DNA from: an uncultured Sphaerochaeta sp.
GTDB taxonomy: Bacteria > Spirochaetota > Spirochaetia > Sphaerochaetales > Sphaerochaetaceae
Reading direction: 5' to 3'
Length of the DNA: 64,000 nt
NCBI RefSeq assembly: GCF_963677075.1
Contig: NZ_OY781873.1
Coordinates: forward strand, 1,178,001-1,242,000
Position numbers and translations under genes: made by a program. The notes below the pieces were generated by a model. The model did no database searches. It worked only from the letters and a program-made list of their open reading frames with translations, and was not told the DNA's origin. Below are positions 17,029-25,441 of this stretch, piece by piece; positions within the stretch are counted from its first letter, which is position 1; every line of letters begins with the position of its first letter.

Positions 17029-17946
17029 ATGGCAGACAAGAAGAAACCCGTACTGCAAGAGACGGTAGAACATATTGAATCCATACTTAGTGACAGCCAG
17101 AAATGTGAAGCTAAGTCGTCCTGGGATTGTGTACTCCTCTCCCGCCAAAGTGGAAGAACCGGAGCAAAGGCCTTCATCAACATGATCTGTGACCAGTTCA
17201 TGGAACTGCATGGGGACCGATCCTATGGTGATGATCCTGCCATGATCGGTGGTATCGGAATGGTAGGAGGCCGAGCGGTAACCTTTATTGGAAACCGGAA
17301 GGGTGCCAATTTCAGGGAGAATGTTTCCTGCAACTATGGAATGAGTAATCCTGAAGGCTATCGCAAGGCATTGCGTCTTGCCAAACAGGCAGAGAAATTC
17401 GGCCGTCCCGTGGTCTGTTTCATCGATACCCCTGGAGCATATCCCGGACTTGGGAGTGAGGAGAGGGGAATCGGGGAGGCAATCGCCCAGAACCTGAAGG
17501 TGTTTTCAACACTCAAGACTCCAGTGCTCTGTTTTATCATCGGAGAAGGTGGTAGTGGAGGAGCCTTGGGTATCGGCATCGGGGATAAGCTCTACATGTT
17601 GGAGAATGCTGTCTATTCAGTAATTACCCCTGAAGGATTCGCTTCCATCCTGCTTCGTGACCCATCGAAAGCAAAGGAGGCGGCTGAGGCCATGAAAATG
17701 ACCAGCCGTCACCTCAAGGAGTTCGGGGTCATCCATGACATCATTGAGGAAAAGAGTCCCAAGGAAACAGCTCAGTTGATCAAGGAAACCATAATTCGTG
17801 ATCTTGATAATCTCTGCAGCAAGCCGCCTGAGCACCTGGTACGATACCGGTTGAAAAAGATTCGTGGTATCGGGGAAGTCAGTGGGGGAAAGGAGTGGTG
17901 GCAACCACTTCTTGAGGTTTTCACCAAGACCCAGAGCTTCCGCTAA
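17029..17946 (+). CDS. accA: Acetyl-CoA carboxylase carboxyltransferase alpha subunit (AccA)
   Basis: A 305-residue alpha subunit with the family segments FMELHGDRSYGDDPA, NPEGYRKALRL, FIDTPGAYPG and IGEGGSGGALGIG. It forms the carboxyltransferase heterotetramer with AccD and completes the four-gene acc operon. The last bases of the gene overlap the end of the convergent MATE gene: its TAA at 17944-17946 shares two bases with the TAG of the opposite gene. There is no room for an ordinary terminator between the two genes. Confidence 0.97.
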   Translation: MADKKKPVLQETVEHIESILSDSQKCEAKSSWDCVLLSRQSGRTGAKAFINMICDQFMELHGDRSYGDDPAMIGGIGMVGGRAVTFIGNRKGANFRENVSCNYGMSNPEGYRKALRLAKQAEKFGRPVVCFIDTPGAYPGLGSEERGIGEAIAQNLKVFSTLKTPVLCFIIGEGGSGGALGIGIGDKLYMLENAVYSVITPEGFASILLRDPSKAKEAAEAMKMTSRHLKEFGVIHDIIEEKSPKETAQLIKETIIRDLDNLCSKPPEHLVRYRLKKIRGIGEVSGGKEWWQPLLEVFTKTQSFR

Positions 17947-19313
17947 ATGGAACGTGCATTCTTCTCAAGGTCCCGGATACCCGGGATGAAGAAGATGGCG
18001 GTCAGCAGGGAAGAGAGCAGATCGGAGACCGGTGCCGAATAGAGAATCCCCTGCAACCCAAAGAAGAGTGAGAAGAGCAGGATGGAAGGGATGAGGAAAA
18101 ACCCCTGCCTCGAAAGGGTGAGCAGTAGTGCAATCCTGCTCTTGCCTATTGCTTGGAAAAAGTTTCCTGCGATAATCTGAAACCCTACCAGTGGGGTGAG
18201 CAGGAACCAACGTGTCAGGGCAAACGTTCCGAGCTCAAGGAGTGCGGGGTCACGGTTGAACATTGCCACCATGGTGGTCGGGAAGAAGCGGGTGGCTAGG
18301 TATCCTACCATGATTACAGCGGTGGAACTGATAATGCCAAGCTTGGTGGCTTCCTTAACCCGGTCATACTTCTTTGCCCCGAAATTGAAACTGATCAGAG
18401 GCTGTACTCCTTGCTTGATGCCGATAACCGGCATGATAAGCAGGGTGTGCAGGCTGTTAACGATTCCCATGGCTGAGATACCAAGGTCCCCTCCATACTG
18501 CAATAGAGATTTGTTGAGGATGATGTTCAGGAGACTGTTGGTTATCTGGAGTACAAAACCAGGCAATCCCAGGCTTATGATTAAAAGGGTGTTTTGCCAT
18601 TTGATGCGGATGGTACGTATTTTAAGTTTTACCCTGCTTCGCTTCCCCAAAAAGTAGGAAAGTACCCAGGTGAAGGAGACCATCTGGCTGATCACCGTAG
18701 CGATGGCAGCTCCTGCCATTCCCCAATCCAGGGCATAGATGAAAATCGGATCAAGTACAATATTGGTACCGGCACCAAGGAACATGGAGAGCATGGCGAT
18801 CTTTGGGTTGCCATCAGCGCGAATGAAGTTGTTCATTCCCATATTGGTTACCTGGAATAATGCTCCAAAGAAGATGATTCGCATGTAGCTGGTAGCATAA
18901 GGAAGTACCTGATCACTTGCGCCGAAGAGAATGAGAATATCGGTTAGAAAAACCTGGCCGAGTACCAGGAAGGTGAGTCCACTGGCAATAAGCAGGAAGA
19001 AGGCGTTTCCCATCACTTCCTGTGCTTGTTTTGTCTCTTTCTGCCCTAGGCGAATGGAGAAGAGTGTTGCTCCCCCAATCCCAAAGAGTACTCCCATCGC
19101 CATCAGGATGATCATGATTGGAAAGACAATAGTAATACCGGCAATACCATTAGCTCCAAGGGATGGACTATTTCCTATATAGATCCTATCAACTATGTTG
19201 TAGAGTGCATTGACCATCATTCCTACGATGGCTGGTACACTGAAACGGACCAACAGCTTGAAGATTGGTTCTGTGCCGAGAGGGTTCTCTTTTTCGAGAG
19301 TGGTGGTTCTCAT
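17943..19313 (-). CDS. MATE family efflux transporter
   Basis: A 456-residue inner-membrane protein with twelve hydrophobic segments in two six-helix halves. PAIVGMMVNALYNIVDRIYI at the start of helix 1 and GANGIAGITIVFP in helix 2 are typical of the NorM/DinF superfamily, as is ISFNFGAKKYDRVKE at the start of the second half. It should expel cationic drugs in exchange for Na+ or H+. Its start overlaps the marR-like stop as ATGA, so expression is coupled to that regulator. Confidence 0.93.
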   Translation of the reverse strand: MRTTTLEKENPLGTEPIFKLLVRFSVPAIVGMMVNALYNIVDRIYIGNSPSLGANGIAGITIVFPIMIILMAMGVLFGIGGATLFSIRLGQKETKQAQEVMGNAFFLLIASGLTFLVLGQVFLTDILILFGASDQVLPYATSYMRIIFFGALFQVTNMGMNNFIRADGNPKIAMLSMFLGAGTNIVLDPIFIYALDWGMAGAAIATVISQMVSFTWVLSYFLGKRSRVKLKIRTIRIKWQNTLLIISLGLPGFVLQITNSLLNIILNKSLLQYGGDLGISAMGIVNSLHTLLIMPVIGIKQGVQPLISFNFGAKKYDRVKEATKLGIISSTAVIMVGYLATRFFPTTMVAMFNRDPALLELGTFALTRWFLLTPLVGFQIIAGNFFQAIGKSRIALLLTLSRQGFFLIPSILLFSLFFGLQGILYSAPVSDLLSSLLTAIFFIPGIRDLEKNARSI

Positions 19314-19738
19314 TGAGCCGGCTCCTCTTTCAATGCAGTAAAGATGGATTCCAGGTCACTACAGAGCCTATTGTAAGTATCTTCGCCTGCAAGTTTGCTG
19401 ATGTGTTCACTCCAGCCACGGACCACCGGAACTACTGAAGATTCCAATGCCTTGCCTCTCTCAGTGAGATAAATGCGGTTGCATCGCCTATCCTTGTCAT
19501 CATGTTTGCGTATGATAATCCCCTTCTCTTCGAGGGTATGCACGGTACGTGTGGTTGCTGCCTTATCGATATGCAGCCACTGGGAGAGTTCCTCTTGTGT
19601 CCTTCCTTCCTCACGGTAGAGGCTCATGAGGATTCCCACCTCAGCGCTGCTTATCCCATAGGCTTTCAGGTGGGCATTGAGATACATCTGGTTGTTTCTG
19701 TGGAGGATGGCGATCAAACGCCCAAGACTGGTGTTCAT
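19310..19738 (-). CDS. MarR family transcriptional regulator
   Basis: A 142-residue winged-helix regulator. The recognition region is EELSQWLHIDKAATTRTVHTL followed by the wing with KDRRCNRIYLTERG. I set the start at ATG 19738, since an in-frame TTG at 19774 lies within the -35 box. No SD is present; the -10 box ends 8 bases before the ATG, so the mRNA may be leaderless. A 22-bp dyad covers the promoter, indicating autorepression. The cotranscribed MATE gene suggests the effector is an exported compound. Confidence 0.92.
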   Translation of the reverse strand: MNTSLGRLIAILHRNNQMYLNAHLKAYGISSAEVGILMSLYREEGRTQEELSQWLHIDKAATTRTVHTLEEKGIIIRKHDDKDRRCNRIYLTERGKALESSVVPVVRGWSEHISKLAGEDTYNRLCSDLESIFTALKEEPAQ

Positions 19739-19746
19739 ATATGGAT

Positions 19747-19774
19747 ATAGTAAAGAAAATAGTTGATTTGTCAA
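19747..19774 (-). promoter_or_regulatory. Promoter of marR-MATE operon
   Basis: Minus strand: consensus -35 TTGACA (19774-19769), 16-base spacer, -10 TACTAT (19752-19747). The predicted transcript start falls at or next to the ATG at 19738. Confidence 0.75.
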
Positions 19775-19779
19775 CTATT
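19758..19779. promoter_or_regulatory. MarR operator (22-bp dyad)
   Basis: AATAGTTGA-TTTG-TCAACTATT: two perfect 9-bp arms around a four-base centre. It covers the -35 box and part of the spacer of the marR promoter, the usual position for an autoregulatory MarR site. Confidence 0.8.
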
Positions 19780-19823
19780 AATTGCAGATCGATCTGTCCA
19801 CCTTATTTTGGGAGTATTCCTGG

Positions 19824-20342
19824 TTACTGCTTTCTGGTACATCGCTCGTTGCCGAGCTTTTCCTCAATGATGCTCCAAACTTCTTCGCAGTTTTCTAGTA
19901 ATGACAGGGGGAGCAGAAATGCCCTGTCTTTCGTTATGAAGAGATAGATGGCATCCTTCTCATAATATACATGATAGACATCCTTCCATTGATACTGGAC
20001 CTGTTCCTTATCATTGGAGATTTCAATGAAATCGGATGTTTCTGCAAACTGGATGGTGTAGACCAGACGGGGAGGGTTCAACTTCTGGAGCTTTACCTGT
20101 TTTTTCAGGGATGTGAAAAAGTTGACAAAGTAGACAATCGGTACTCCAAGGCCAACCAGGAGAAGGACGAACCCAAGCATCACCGCTCCTTCTACATGAT
20201 GCATTATGAAGCTGATAATGGCTGAGACTGACATGATTGAGGCAAAGATAAGCGGACTCTTGTACAGTTTTAAGCGCTTGATAATGTTGAATATGAGGAA
20301 ATTCCTGAAGTTGGATTCACTCAAGTGTACTGCTATCGTCAT
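19824..20342 (-). CDS. YcxB-like membrane protein
   Basis: A 172-residue protein with two membrane segments (roughly residues 30-50 and 53-75) followed by a basic stretch and a cytosolic beta-rich tail containing YQWKDVYHVYYEKDAIYLFI, which resembles the YcxB C-terminal domain. Function is unknown for the family. I place the start at 20342: it lies six bases after a perfect extended -10 box and there is no SD, so translation is probably from a leaderless mRNA. A longer reading exists but its extra residues do not resemble the family. Confidence 0.75.
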   Translation of the reverse strand: MTIAVHLSESNFRNFLIFNIIKRLKLYKSPLIFASIMSVSAIISFIMHHVEGAVMLGFVLLLVGLGVPIVYFVNFFTSLKKQVKLQKLNPPRLVYTIQFAETSDFIEISNDKEQVQYQWKDVYHVYYEKDAIYLFITKDRAFLLPLSLLENCEEVWSIIEEKLGNERCTRKQ

Positions 20343-20348
20343 AGATTC

Positions 20349-20357
20349 ATTATACCA
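20349..20357 (-). promoter_or_regulatory. Extended -10 promoter of the YcxB-like gene
   Basis: TGGTATAAT on the minus strand, a perfect extended -10 with weak -35, exactly 6 bases before the ATG. This is the geometry of a leaderless transcript. Confidence 0.65.
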
Positions 20358-20418
20358 TATTGGTGAACTAGTTACATTCACTTTTTCTGGTATGGGTGGT
20401 AGGATATACAGACCACAT

Positions 20419-21939
20419 ATGGAAACAAGCAATAAAAAAGGGCTCCATCTTAATCTCTTTCACCGGATTTTTCTCTATCTCGTCGTATTTGTGTTATGTA
20501 TCTTCTTGCAGTTGGCAATTTCTGCCTACCAGGAAAGCTCAATTATGGATCCAATGCAAAGAAGTGCAGGGAATGTGCAGACGATTAGTTTGGTGCTCAA
20601 TGCTTTTGGGCAGACTCGTGAGCTGCTTTCCTCCTATCGTTGGGATTTTGGGGATATTGCCGCATTGGTTTCTGGTCTGAGAAGGGAATCGCAAATAGTT
20701 GAGGATAACTTGGGAAAGATTGATTCCGATATTTCTTCGATTGGAGTAGATCAATATCTTCTTGTCAGTGCTGTACATACTACATATAGTGCATATAACC
20801 ACTACCTCATGCTTCTGGAGGATCTGCTGATCAGAAACCATGTTGCAAAGGCATCTGAGTTGTATTACGCCGATCTTGAGCCGAGCATAAACCACCTGTA
20901 TAGGTATATGCAACAATTGATGGAACAGTCCATTTTGGATAACCAGTCTACCTATGATCGCCTGATGACGCTCAATGAGCGGCTTGATGTCGTATATAGC
21001 TTGACGGTCCTGGTTATGCTTCTCTTTGGAGTTGTTACGTTCAGGGAAGTGATACGTATGATCTCTATTGTGCAGGAGATGGCCAATGCTTCCAAGGCAA
21101 TCACAGCAGGTGATTTTGATAGGCCGGAGTTTAGGGAACACAGAAAGGATGAGTTAGGGGATATGACCCGAGCTTTCAATGAGATGAAAATGGCGATGCG
21201 GAATCAGGTCACCTTATTGCAGGCAAACAATGAAATGGAAAAAGAGATTTATCGTAAAGATACTGAGGCCTTGGCCATGCAGACACTGCTGGAGCGTGAA
21301 AAACTGCAACTGCTCCGGAGCCAGGTGAACCCTCATTTCCTGTTCAATACCATCAACGTGATAAAATACACGGCACTGGAGGAGCATGCAAAGAAGACAG
21401 ATTCGTTACTTTCTTCCCTCTCTCGTCTTTTCCGTTATGCATTGGCCGATAATGAGGTGTTGGTCCCTCTCTCCAGGGAGATCCAGATTGTAGATGAGTA
21501 TTACAGCCTCTACAAGGCACGCTTTGCGGAAAAGATCTCGCTTTTCTGGAGTATTTCTCCTGCCTTGGTGCTTACAGAGACGCTGGTGCCTTCCTTTTTT
21601 CTCCAGCCATTGGTAGAGAATTCCTTCAAACATGGACTTGGTCCTAAAGAAGGTCAAGGAAGTGTCTGGATATCCTTGGGAGTAAAGGAGGATATGCTGA
21701 TCGTACAGGTTGAAGATGATGGGATTGGGATGGATACAGAGCAATTGCAAGTACTCCAAACGCGGTTGTTGGACCATCCTGTTACTGGGGAACATATTGG
21801 GCTTTATACGGTTGCTGCCCGTCTCAAACTGATTGACGAGCGGTGCCGCTTTGAGGTGTTTTCGGACAGAGAGAAGGGTACTGAGATTCGTATTGAGATG
21901 CCGCTAATCCTGAAGAACGAGGAGGAATTGGATGATTAA
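20419..21939 (+). CDS. Sensor histidine kinase, LytS/YesM family
   Basis: A 506-residue membrane kinase. Helix 1 covers about residues 14-35 (FHRIFLYLVVFVLCIFLQLA), then an extracytoplasmic domain of about 150 residues, helix 2 (VVYSLTVLVMLLFGVVTF), a HAMP domain, and a His_kinase/HATPase unit. The phosphoacceptor His is in NPHFLFN near residue 306; the ATP lid has DDGIGM. The start is uncertain: ATG 20419 gives a sensible N-terminus, while upstream in-frame codons (from 20206) run through the oppositely transcribed YcxB gene. It overlaps the response-regulator gene by 8 bp. The extracytoplasmic part probably reads the state of the neighbouring DctP-like lipoprotein. Confidence 0.9.
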   Translation: METSNKKGLHLNLFHRIFLYLVVFVLCIFLQLAISAYQESSIMDPMQRSAGNVQTISLVLNAFGQTRELLSSYRWDFGDIAALVSGLRRESQIVEDNLGKIDSDISSIGVDQYLLVSAVHTTYSAYNHYLMLLEDLLIRNHVAKASELYYADLEPSINHLYRYMQQLMEQSILDNQSTYDRLMTLNERLDVVYSLTVLVMLLFGVVTFREVIRMISIVQEMANASKAITAGDFDRPEFREHRKDELGDMTRAFNEMKMAMRNQVTLLQANNEMEKEIYRKDTEALAMQTLLEREKLQLLRSQVNPHFLFNTINVIKYTALEEHAKKTDSLLSSLSRLFRYALADNEVLVPLSREIQIVDEYYSLYKARFAEKISLFWSISPALVLTETLVPSFFLQPLVENSFKHGLGPKEGQGSVWISLGVKEDMLIVQVEDDGIGMDTEQLQVLQTRLLDHPVTGEHIGLYTVAARLKLIDERCRFEVFSDREKGTEIRIEMPLILKNEEELDD

Positions 21940-22705
21940 GATACTGATTGCTGATGATGAACATATTGAACGGGAGTTATTGCATAAGATCCTTTCAGAC
22001 AATCCTTTCTATGAGCTCTACCAAGCGGAGAATGGTCGTCTGGCCGTAAACTATGCTGAACTCTACGATGTGGATATTGTGCTTATGGATATTGAGATGC
22101 CCGCTCTTAATGGGATAGAGGCATCCAAGCGGATACTACAGGATAAGCCAACTTGCCGTATCATTTTTATAACAGCCTACAGCATTTTTTCCTATGCATG
22201 TGAAGCTGTGAAACTCGGAGCGATTGATTATATACTGAAGCCAGTGGACAAGGCAGATGTATGTAGGGCCGTCAAGCGTGCAGAAAGCCAAGTTGAAGCT
22301 GAGCGCCAGCTCAAGGCAGTCAGGCCCGAAGCTGAATGCTTGCAGGGGGACGAGGGTGTCGACAAGGCTGCTTTGATGATGTCCAAGGTGAAAAAATATC
22401 TGGAACACAGTTATATGAATTATGATCTTTCCCTTGATTCAGTAAGCTCGCTGCTGAATATAAATCCATCATACTTGAGTTGTATTTTCAAGCGTTGTAC
22501 AGGAGTCAACTTTCTCGACCATATCACCAATCTCAGAATCAGTGCTGCAAAGGAGTACCTTGCAGACCCGTTCAAATCCATCGCAGAGATAGCTTCCATG
22601 GTAGGTTATGAGAGCCCCAGCTATTTCAGTCGTGCGTTCAAGAAGAATGCCGGAATCACTCCAACTGAGTACCGGCGGCTGAGCGGAGGAGGTGCAGGTA
22701 GATGA
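21932..22705 (+). CDS. YesN-type response regulator (REC plus AraC HTH)
   Basis: A 257-residue regulator. The receiver domain has acidic pocket ADDE (8-10), phosphoacceptor Asp53 (LMDIEMPALNG) and the conserved Lys in ILKPVD. The C-terminal 100 residues are a double AraC helix-turn-helix ending in ESPSYFSRAFKKNAGITPTE. It overlaps the kinase gene upstream and the lipoprotein gene downstream by 4 bp. The likely target is the TRAP operon beginning at 23820, as YesN-type regulators usually activate the transporter next to them. Confidence 0.93.
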   Translation: MIKILIADDEHIERELLHKILSDNPFYELYQAENGRLAVNYAELYDVDIVLMDIEMPALNGIEASKRILQDKPTCRIIFITAYSIFSYACEAVKLGAIDYILKPVDKADVCRAVKRAESQVEAERQLKAVRPEAECLQGDEGVDKAALMMSKVKKYLEHSYMNYDLSLDSVSSLLNINPSYLSCIFKRCTGVNFLDHITNLRISAAKEYLADPFKSIAEIASMVGYESPSYFSRAFKKNAGITPTEYRRLSGGGAGR

Positions 22706-23691
22706 AAAAACTTGTGGTCATGGCTTTCCTCTTTGTCCTCGTCTTCGTTTCTTGCAAGAAGGAGGAAACTACCTATCCTGAGTTGGTGCTTCGTTATGCT
22801 GACAACCAGAGTGATGGCTACCCAACAGTGGAAGCTGCGAAGTATTTTGCAGAACTCGTAAAGGAAAGGACTGATGGGAAGATTGAAATCAGGGTATTTC
22901 CTGACAGTGTGCTAGGTTCAGAGAACAGCGTCATGGAGCAGATGGGTTATGGTGGTATCGACATGTCACGATTCTCTGTTGGGACACTCACCCGATATTT
23001 CCCTAAGCTATGGACATTGCAATTGCCCTACCTCTATACCGATAATGACCACATGTGGAGAGTTCTGGATGGTGAGATTGGGGATATGTACCTAAAAGAG
23101 GTGTCTGGGAAAGGGCTTATTGCCTTAGCTTGGTATGATGCCGGGGCGAGGAGTTTTTATACCCGTGCTCCCGTCGCTAGCATCGAGGATCTCCATAGTA
23201 TGGTTATTCGAGTAATGGAGAATGATATGATGAGTCGTACCATTGAGCTTCTTGGTGCCGAAGCAGTGCAGATACCATATGCGGATGTCTATTCTGCGTT
23301 ACAAAAAATGCGGATTGATGGGGCAGAGAACAACTTGCCAAGCTATATATTTACTGGTCACTACCAGGCAGCTCCGTATTTTTACCAGGACGAGCATTTT
23401 CGCTTGCCGGAAGTGGTAATGATGAGTGTTTATGCTGAGCAGAAAATTGCGGCATTAGACCCTTTGTTTGTTGAGGTTGTTAGGACATGTGCTGTGGAAA
23501 GCGGATTATATGAACGAGTACTCTGGCAACAAGAAGAAGCACGTGCTTACGAGAAGGCAATAGCCTCTGGAGTAGTGGTCACCAAACTCAGCGAGGATAC
23601 GTTGCTATACTTAAGGCAGATAATGGAACCGCTCTACCAAGAACTGAATGAAAACGAACAGGATATTGTGCGGAGGATTGAAGATATCTAG
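22702..23691 (+). CDS. DctP-like binding lipoprotein, probable sensor partner of the kinase
   Basis: A 329-residue TRAP-type binding protein with a lipoprotein signal (Cys18 in FVSC). It keeps the DctP core: SENSVMEQMGYGGIDMSRFS, the conserved ligand arginine in MVIRVMEND, and YADVYSALQKMRIDGAENN. The gene overlaps the response regulator by 4 bp, 129 bp ahead of a separate dctP. Membrane anchoring, translational coupling to the two-component genes and lack of a following hairpin suggest a low-abundance signal receptor rather than the transport protein. Role as sensor is inference. Confidence 0.85.
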   Translation: MKKLVVMAFLFVLVFVSCKKEETTYPELVLRYADNQSDGYPTVEAAKYFAELVKERTDGKIEIRVFPDSVLGSENSVMEQMGYGGIDMSRFSVGTLTRYFPKLWTLQLPYLYTDNDHMWRVLDGEIGDMYLKEVSGKGLIALAWYDAGARSFYTRAPVASIEDLHSMVIRVMENDMMSRTIELLGAEAVQIPYADVYSALQKMRIDGAENNLPSYIFTGHYQAAPYFYQDEHFRLPEVVMMSVYAEQKIAALDPLFVEVVRTCAVESGLYERVLWQQEEARAYEKAIASGVVVTKLSEDTLLYLRQIMEPLYQELNENEQDIVRRIEDI

Positions 23692-23819
23692 GCATTTGTT
23701 TTTTCAATTTTTTTGATAGTTTGCACTTTCTTTGACTGCATCTTGCGCTGGCAGAATTCCTCTTTTACATTTTTGATGAAACCTAGACATTCTGGGTCGA
23801 ATTACTTTAGGAGGCGATT

Positions 23820-24833
23820 ATGAAACGAGTATTGATTGTTCTTTTGGCGCTGTTGCTCAGTTCTACCCTGCTCTTTGCTGCTGGTGAAAAAGAAGCAGCT
23901 GAAGCTGGTGGTGAAAAAAATGTGAAGCTTGTCTATGCTGAGGTTAACCCGCTTGATTCCATCGTTGGAAAGACTGGCGTCTATTTCAAGGAACAGGTTG
24001 AGAAGCTTTCCGATGGTACAGTAACCATTGATATTCAGGCTTCTGGCGTTCTTGGTTCCGAGAATGATGTTCTTGACTCCATTCTTGGTGGTGGTACATC
24101 AATCGATATGTCAAGAATCTCTGCTTTTGCACTTACCAGTTATGGTGCTGAGAAGTCAAAACTTCTCTCCATTCCGTTCACCTTTGAGAATAGAGCACAC
24201 TTTTGGGCATTTGCCAATTCTGATCTTGCTCCCGAGTTCCTGAATGAGCCCCAGGAAATTGGTCTACCAATTCGTGGTGTGTTCTATGGTGAGGAAGGAT
24301 TCAGACACTTCTTTGCTGCAAAGCACATTGGTAGCATGAAGGATCTTGCAGGCATGAAGCTTCGCGTATCCAATGACCCGGTTATGACCGGCATGGTTAG
24401 AGGCCTTGGAGCTTCTCCAACGGTTGTCTCTTTTGGTGAGCTGTACTCTGCTCTTCAGACCGGTGTTGTCGACGGCGCTGAACAGCCGATTGCCAACTAC
24501 AAGGCCAATGCCTTCCAAGAAGTTGCTCCCAATCTGATTCTCAATGGGCACACCCTCGGCGCTATTCAGGTAGTTATTACCGATACCGCTTGGAACAAGC
24601 TTTCCGAGAGACAGAGAGAAGCCATCATGGAAGCTGGCAAGCTTGCACAGGCCTACAATGCTGAGATCAGCGAGAATGCAGAGAACGAAGTTCTTGCAGA
24701 GCTCAAGGCTGAGGGCGTGAATGTGGTTGATGTTGCAGACAAGGCCCCATGGGCAAATGCTACCAAGGCGGTAATCGAAGAGAATACCAAGAGCCAGGCA
24801 GCGTTGTATCAGAAAATCAAGGATATGAAATAA
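23820..24833 (+). CDS. TRAP transporter substrate-binding protein (DctP family)
   Basis: A 337-residue periplasmic binding protein with signal peptide ending STLLFAAG and a KE-rich mature start. The carboxylate-binding arginine is in MKLRVSNDP, followed by SFGELYSALQTGVVDGAEQP, the core DctP signature. SD AGGAGG lies before the ATG. It is the transport binding protein of the dctPQM unit and is followed by a strong hairpin. It is clearly related to, but distinct from, the lipoprotein encoded just upstream. The ligand is probably a sugar acid or other carboxylate. Confidence 0.94.
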   Translation: MKRVLIVLLALLLSSTLLFAAGEKEAAEAGGEKNVKLVYAEVNPLDSIVGKTGVYFKEQVEKLSDGTVTIDIQASGVLGSENDVLDSILGGGTSIDMSRISAFALTSYGAEKSKLLSIPFTFENRAHFWAFANSDLAPEFLNEPQEIGLPIRGVFYGEEGFRHFFAAKHIGSMKDLAGMKLRVSNDPVMTGMVRGLGASPTVVSFGELYSALQTGVVDGAEQPIANYKANAFQEVAPNLILNGHTLGAIQVVITDTAWNKLSERQREAIMEAGKLAQAYNAEISENAENEVLAELKAEGVNVVDVADKAPWANATKAVIEENTKSQAALYQKIKDMK

Positions 24834-24851
24834 GGTTTTTAGTCAGATATT

Positions 24852-24881
24852 GGTGGGATTGCATAGCCAATCCCACCTTTT
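24852..24881 (+). terminator. Hairpin between dctP and dctQ
   Basis: Perfect 10-bp stem GGTGGGATTG / CAATCCCACC with a six-base loop, followed by TTTTC. It lies 19 bp after the dctP stop. It should act as a partial terminator and mRNA stabiliser, raising DctP over the membrane subunits. Confidence 0.85.
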
Positions 24882-24901
24882 CAAGTCTCAGGAGATGAAA
24901 C

Positions 24902-25441
24902 ATGCCAAAGTTCTTTGCGACAATGGATAAAATCAAGATGGCGTATGACTGGACCGACAAAGTGGTATTGATAATTTGCAAAGTCTTGCTCATTGTCGAT
25001 ATCCTGATCACCAGTTATGCAGTAGCCGGGCGTATGCTCAATGAATACATACCGTTCCTAAAGGATCCTTCTTGGACGGAAGAGGTGGTCTTGACCTGCA
25101 TGGCCTATATGGCCGTTCTATCGGCGGCCCTTGCCATTCGCAGGGGTACCCATATCAGGATGAAGGCTTTTGACAAATATCTCCCTAAACGTATGATTAA
25201 GTTCCTCGATATCCTCAGTGATATCGCGGTTTTTTGCCTCGGGTTGGTAATGCTGTATGTAGGGTGGAGATATGCTATCACCATTGGAAGTAGGGGTTTT
25301 TATGTCTCTCTACCATGGCTCAGTCGTTTCTGGATGTATTTTCCAGTACCACTTGCTGGCCTTGCCATGATCATTTTCGAGATTGAGGCCATCTATAACC
25401 ATGTAAAGTCCTTCTATGTGAAGGAAGAGGAGAAGGCATAA
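24902..25441 (+). CDS. TRAP transporter small membrane subunit (DctQ family)
   Basis: A 179-residue protein with four membrane helices. SWTEEVVLTCMAYMAVLSAA in the second helix region and RRGTHIRM after it are the DctQ signature, and the C-terminus is charged and cytosolic. It joins the binding protein DctP to the large channel DctM. The stop overlaps the dctM start as TAATG. SD is GGAGA eight bases before the ATG. Confidence 0.93.
   Translation: MPKFFATMDKIKMAYDWTDKVVLIICKVLLIVDILITSYAVAGRMLNEYIPFLKDPSWTEEVVLTCMAYMAVLSAALAIRRGTHIRMKAFDKYLPKRMIKFLDILSDIAVFCLGLVMLYVGWRYAITIGSRGFYVSLPWLSRFWMYFPVPLAGLAMIIFEIEAIYNHVKSFYVKEEEKA

Noticed and set aside
20206..20418. Extended N-terminus of the histidine kinase
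   Set aside because: It runs through the promoter and coding start of the opposite YcxB-like gene and adds residues before the first membrane helix without family support.
23692..23819. Sigma-54 promoter before the first TRAP operon
   Set aside because: A TGGCAG is present but the matching GC element at the right distance is missing; no clear sigma-70 promoter was found either.
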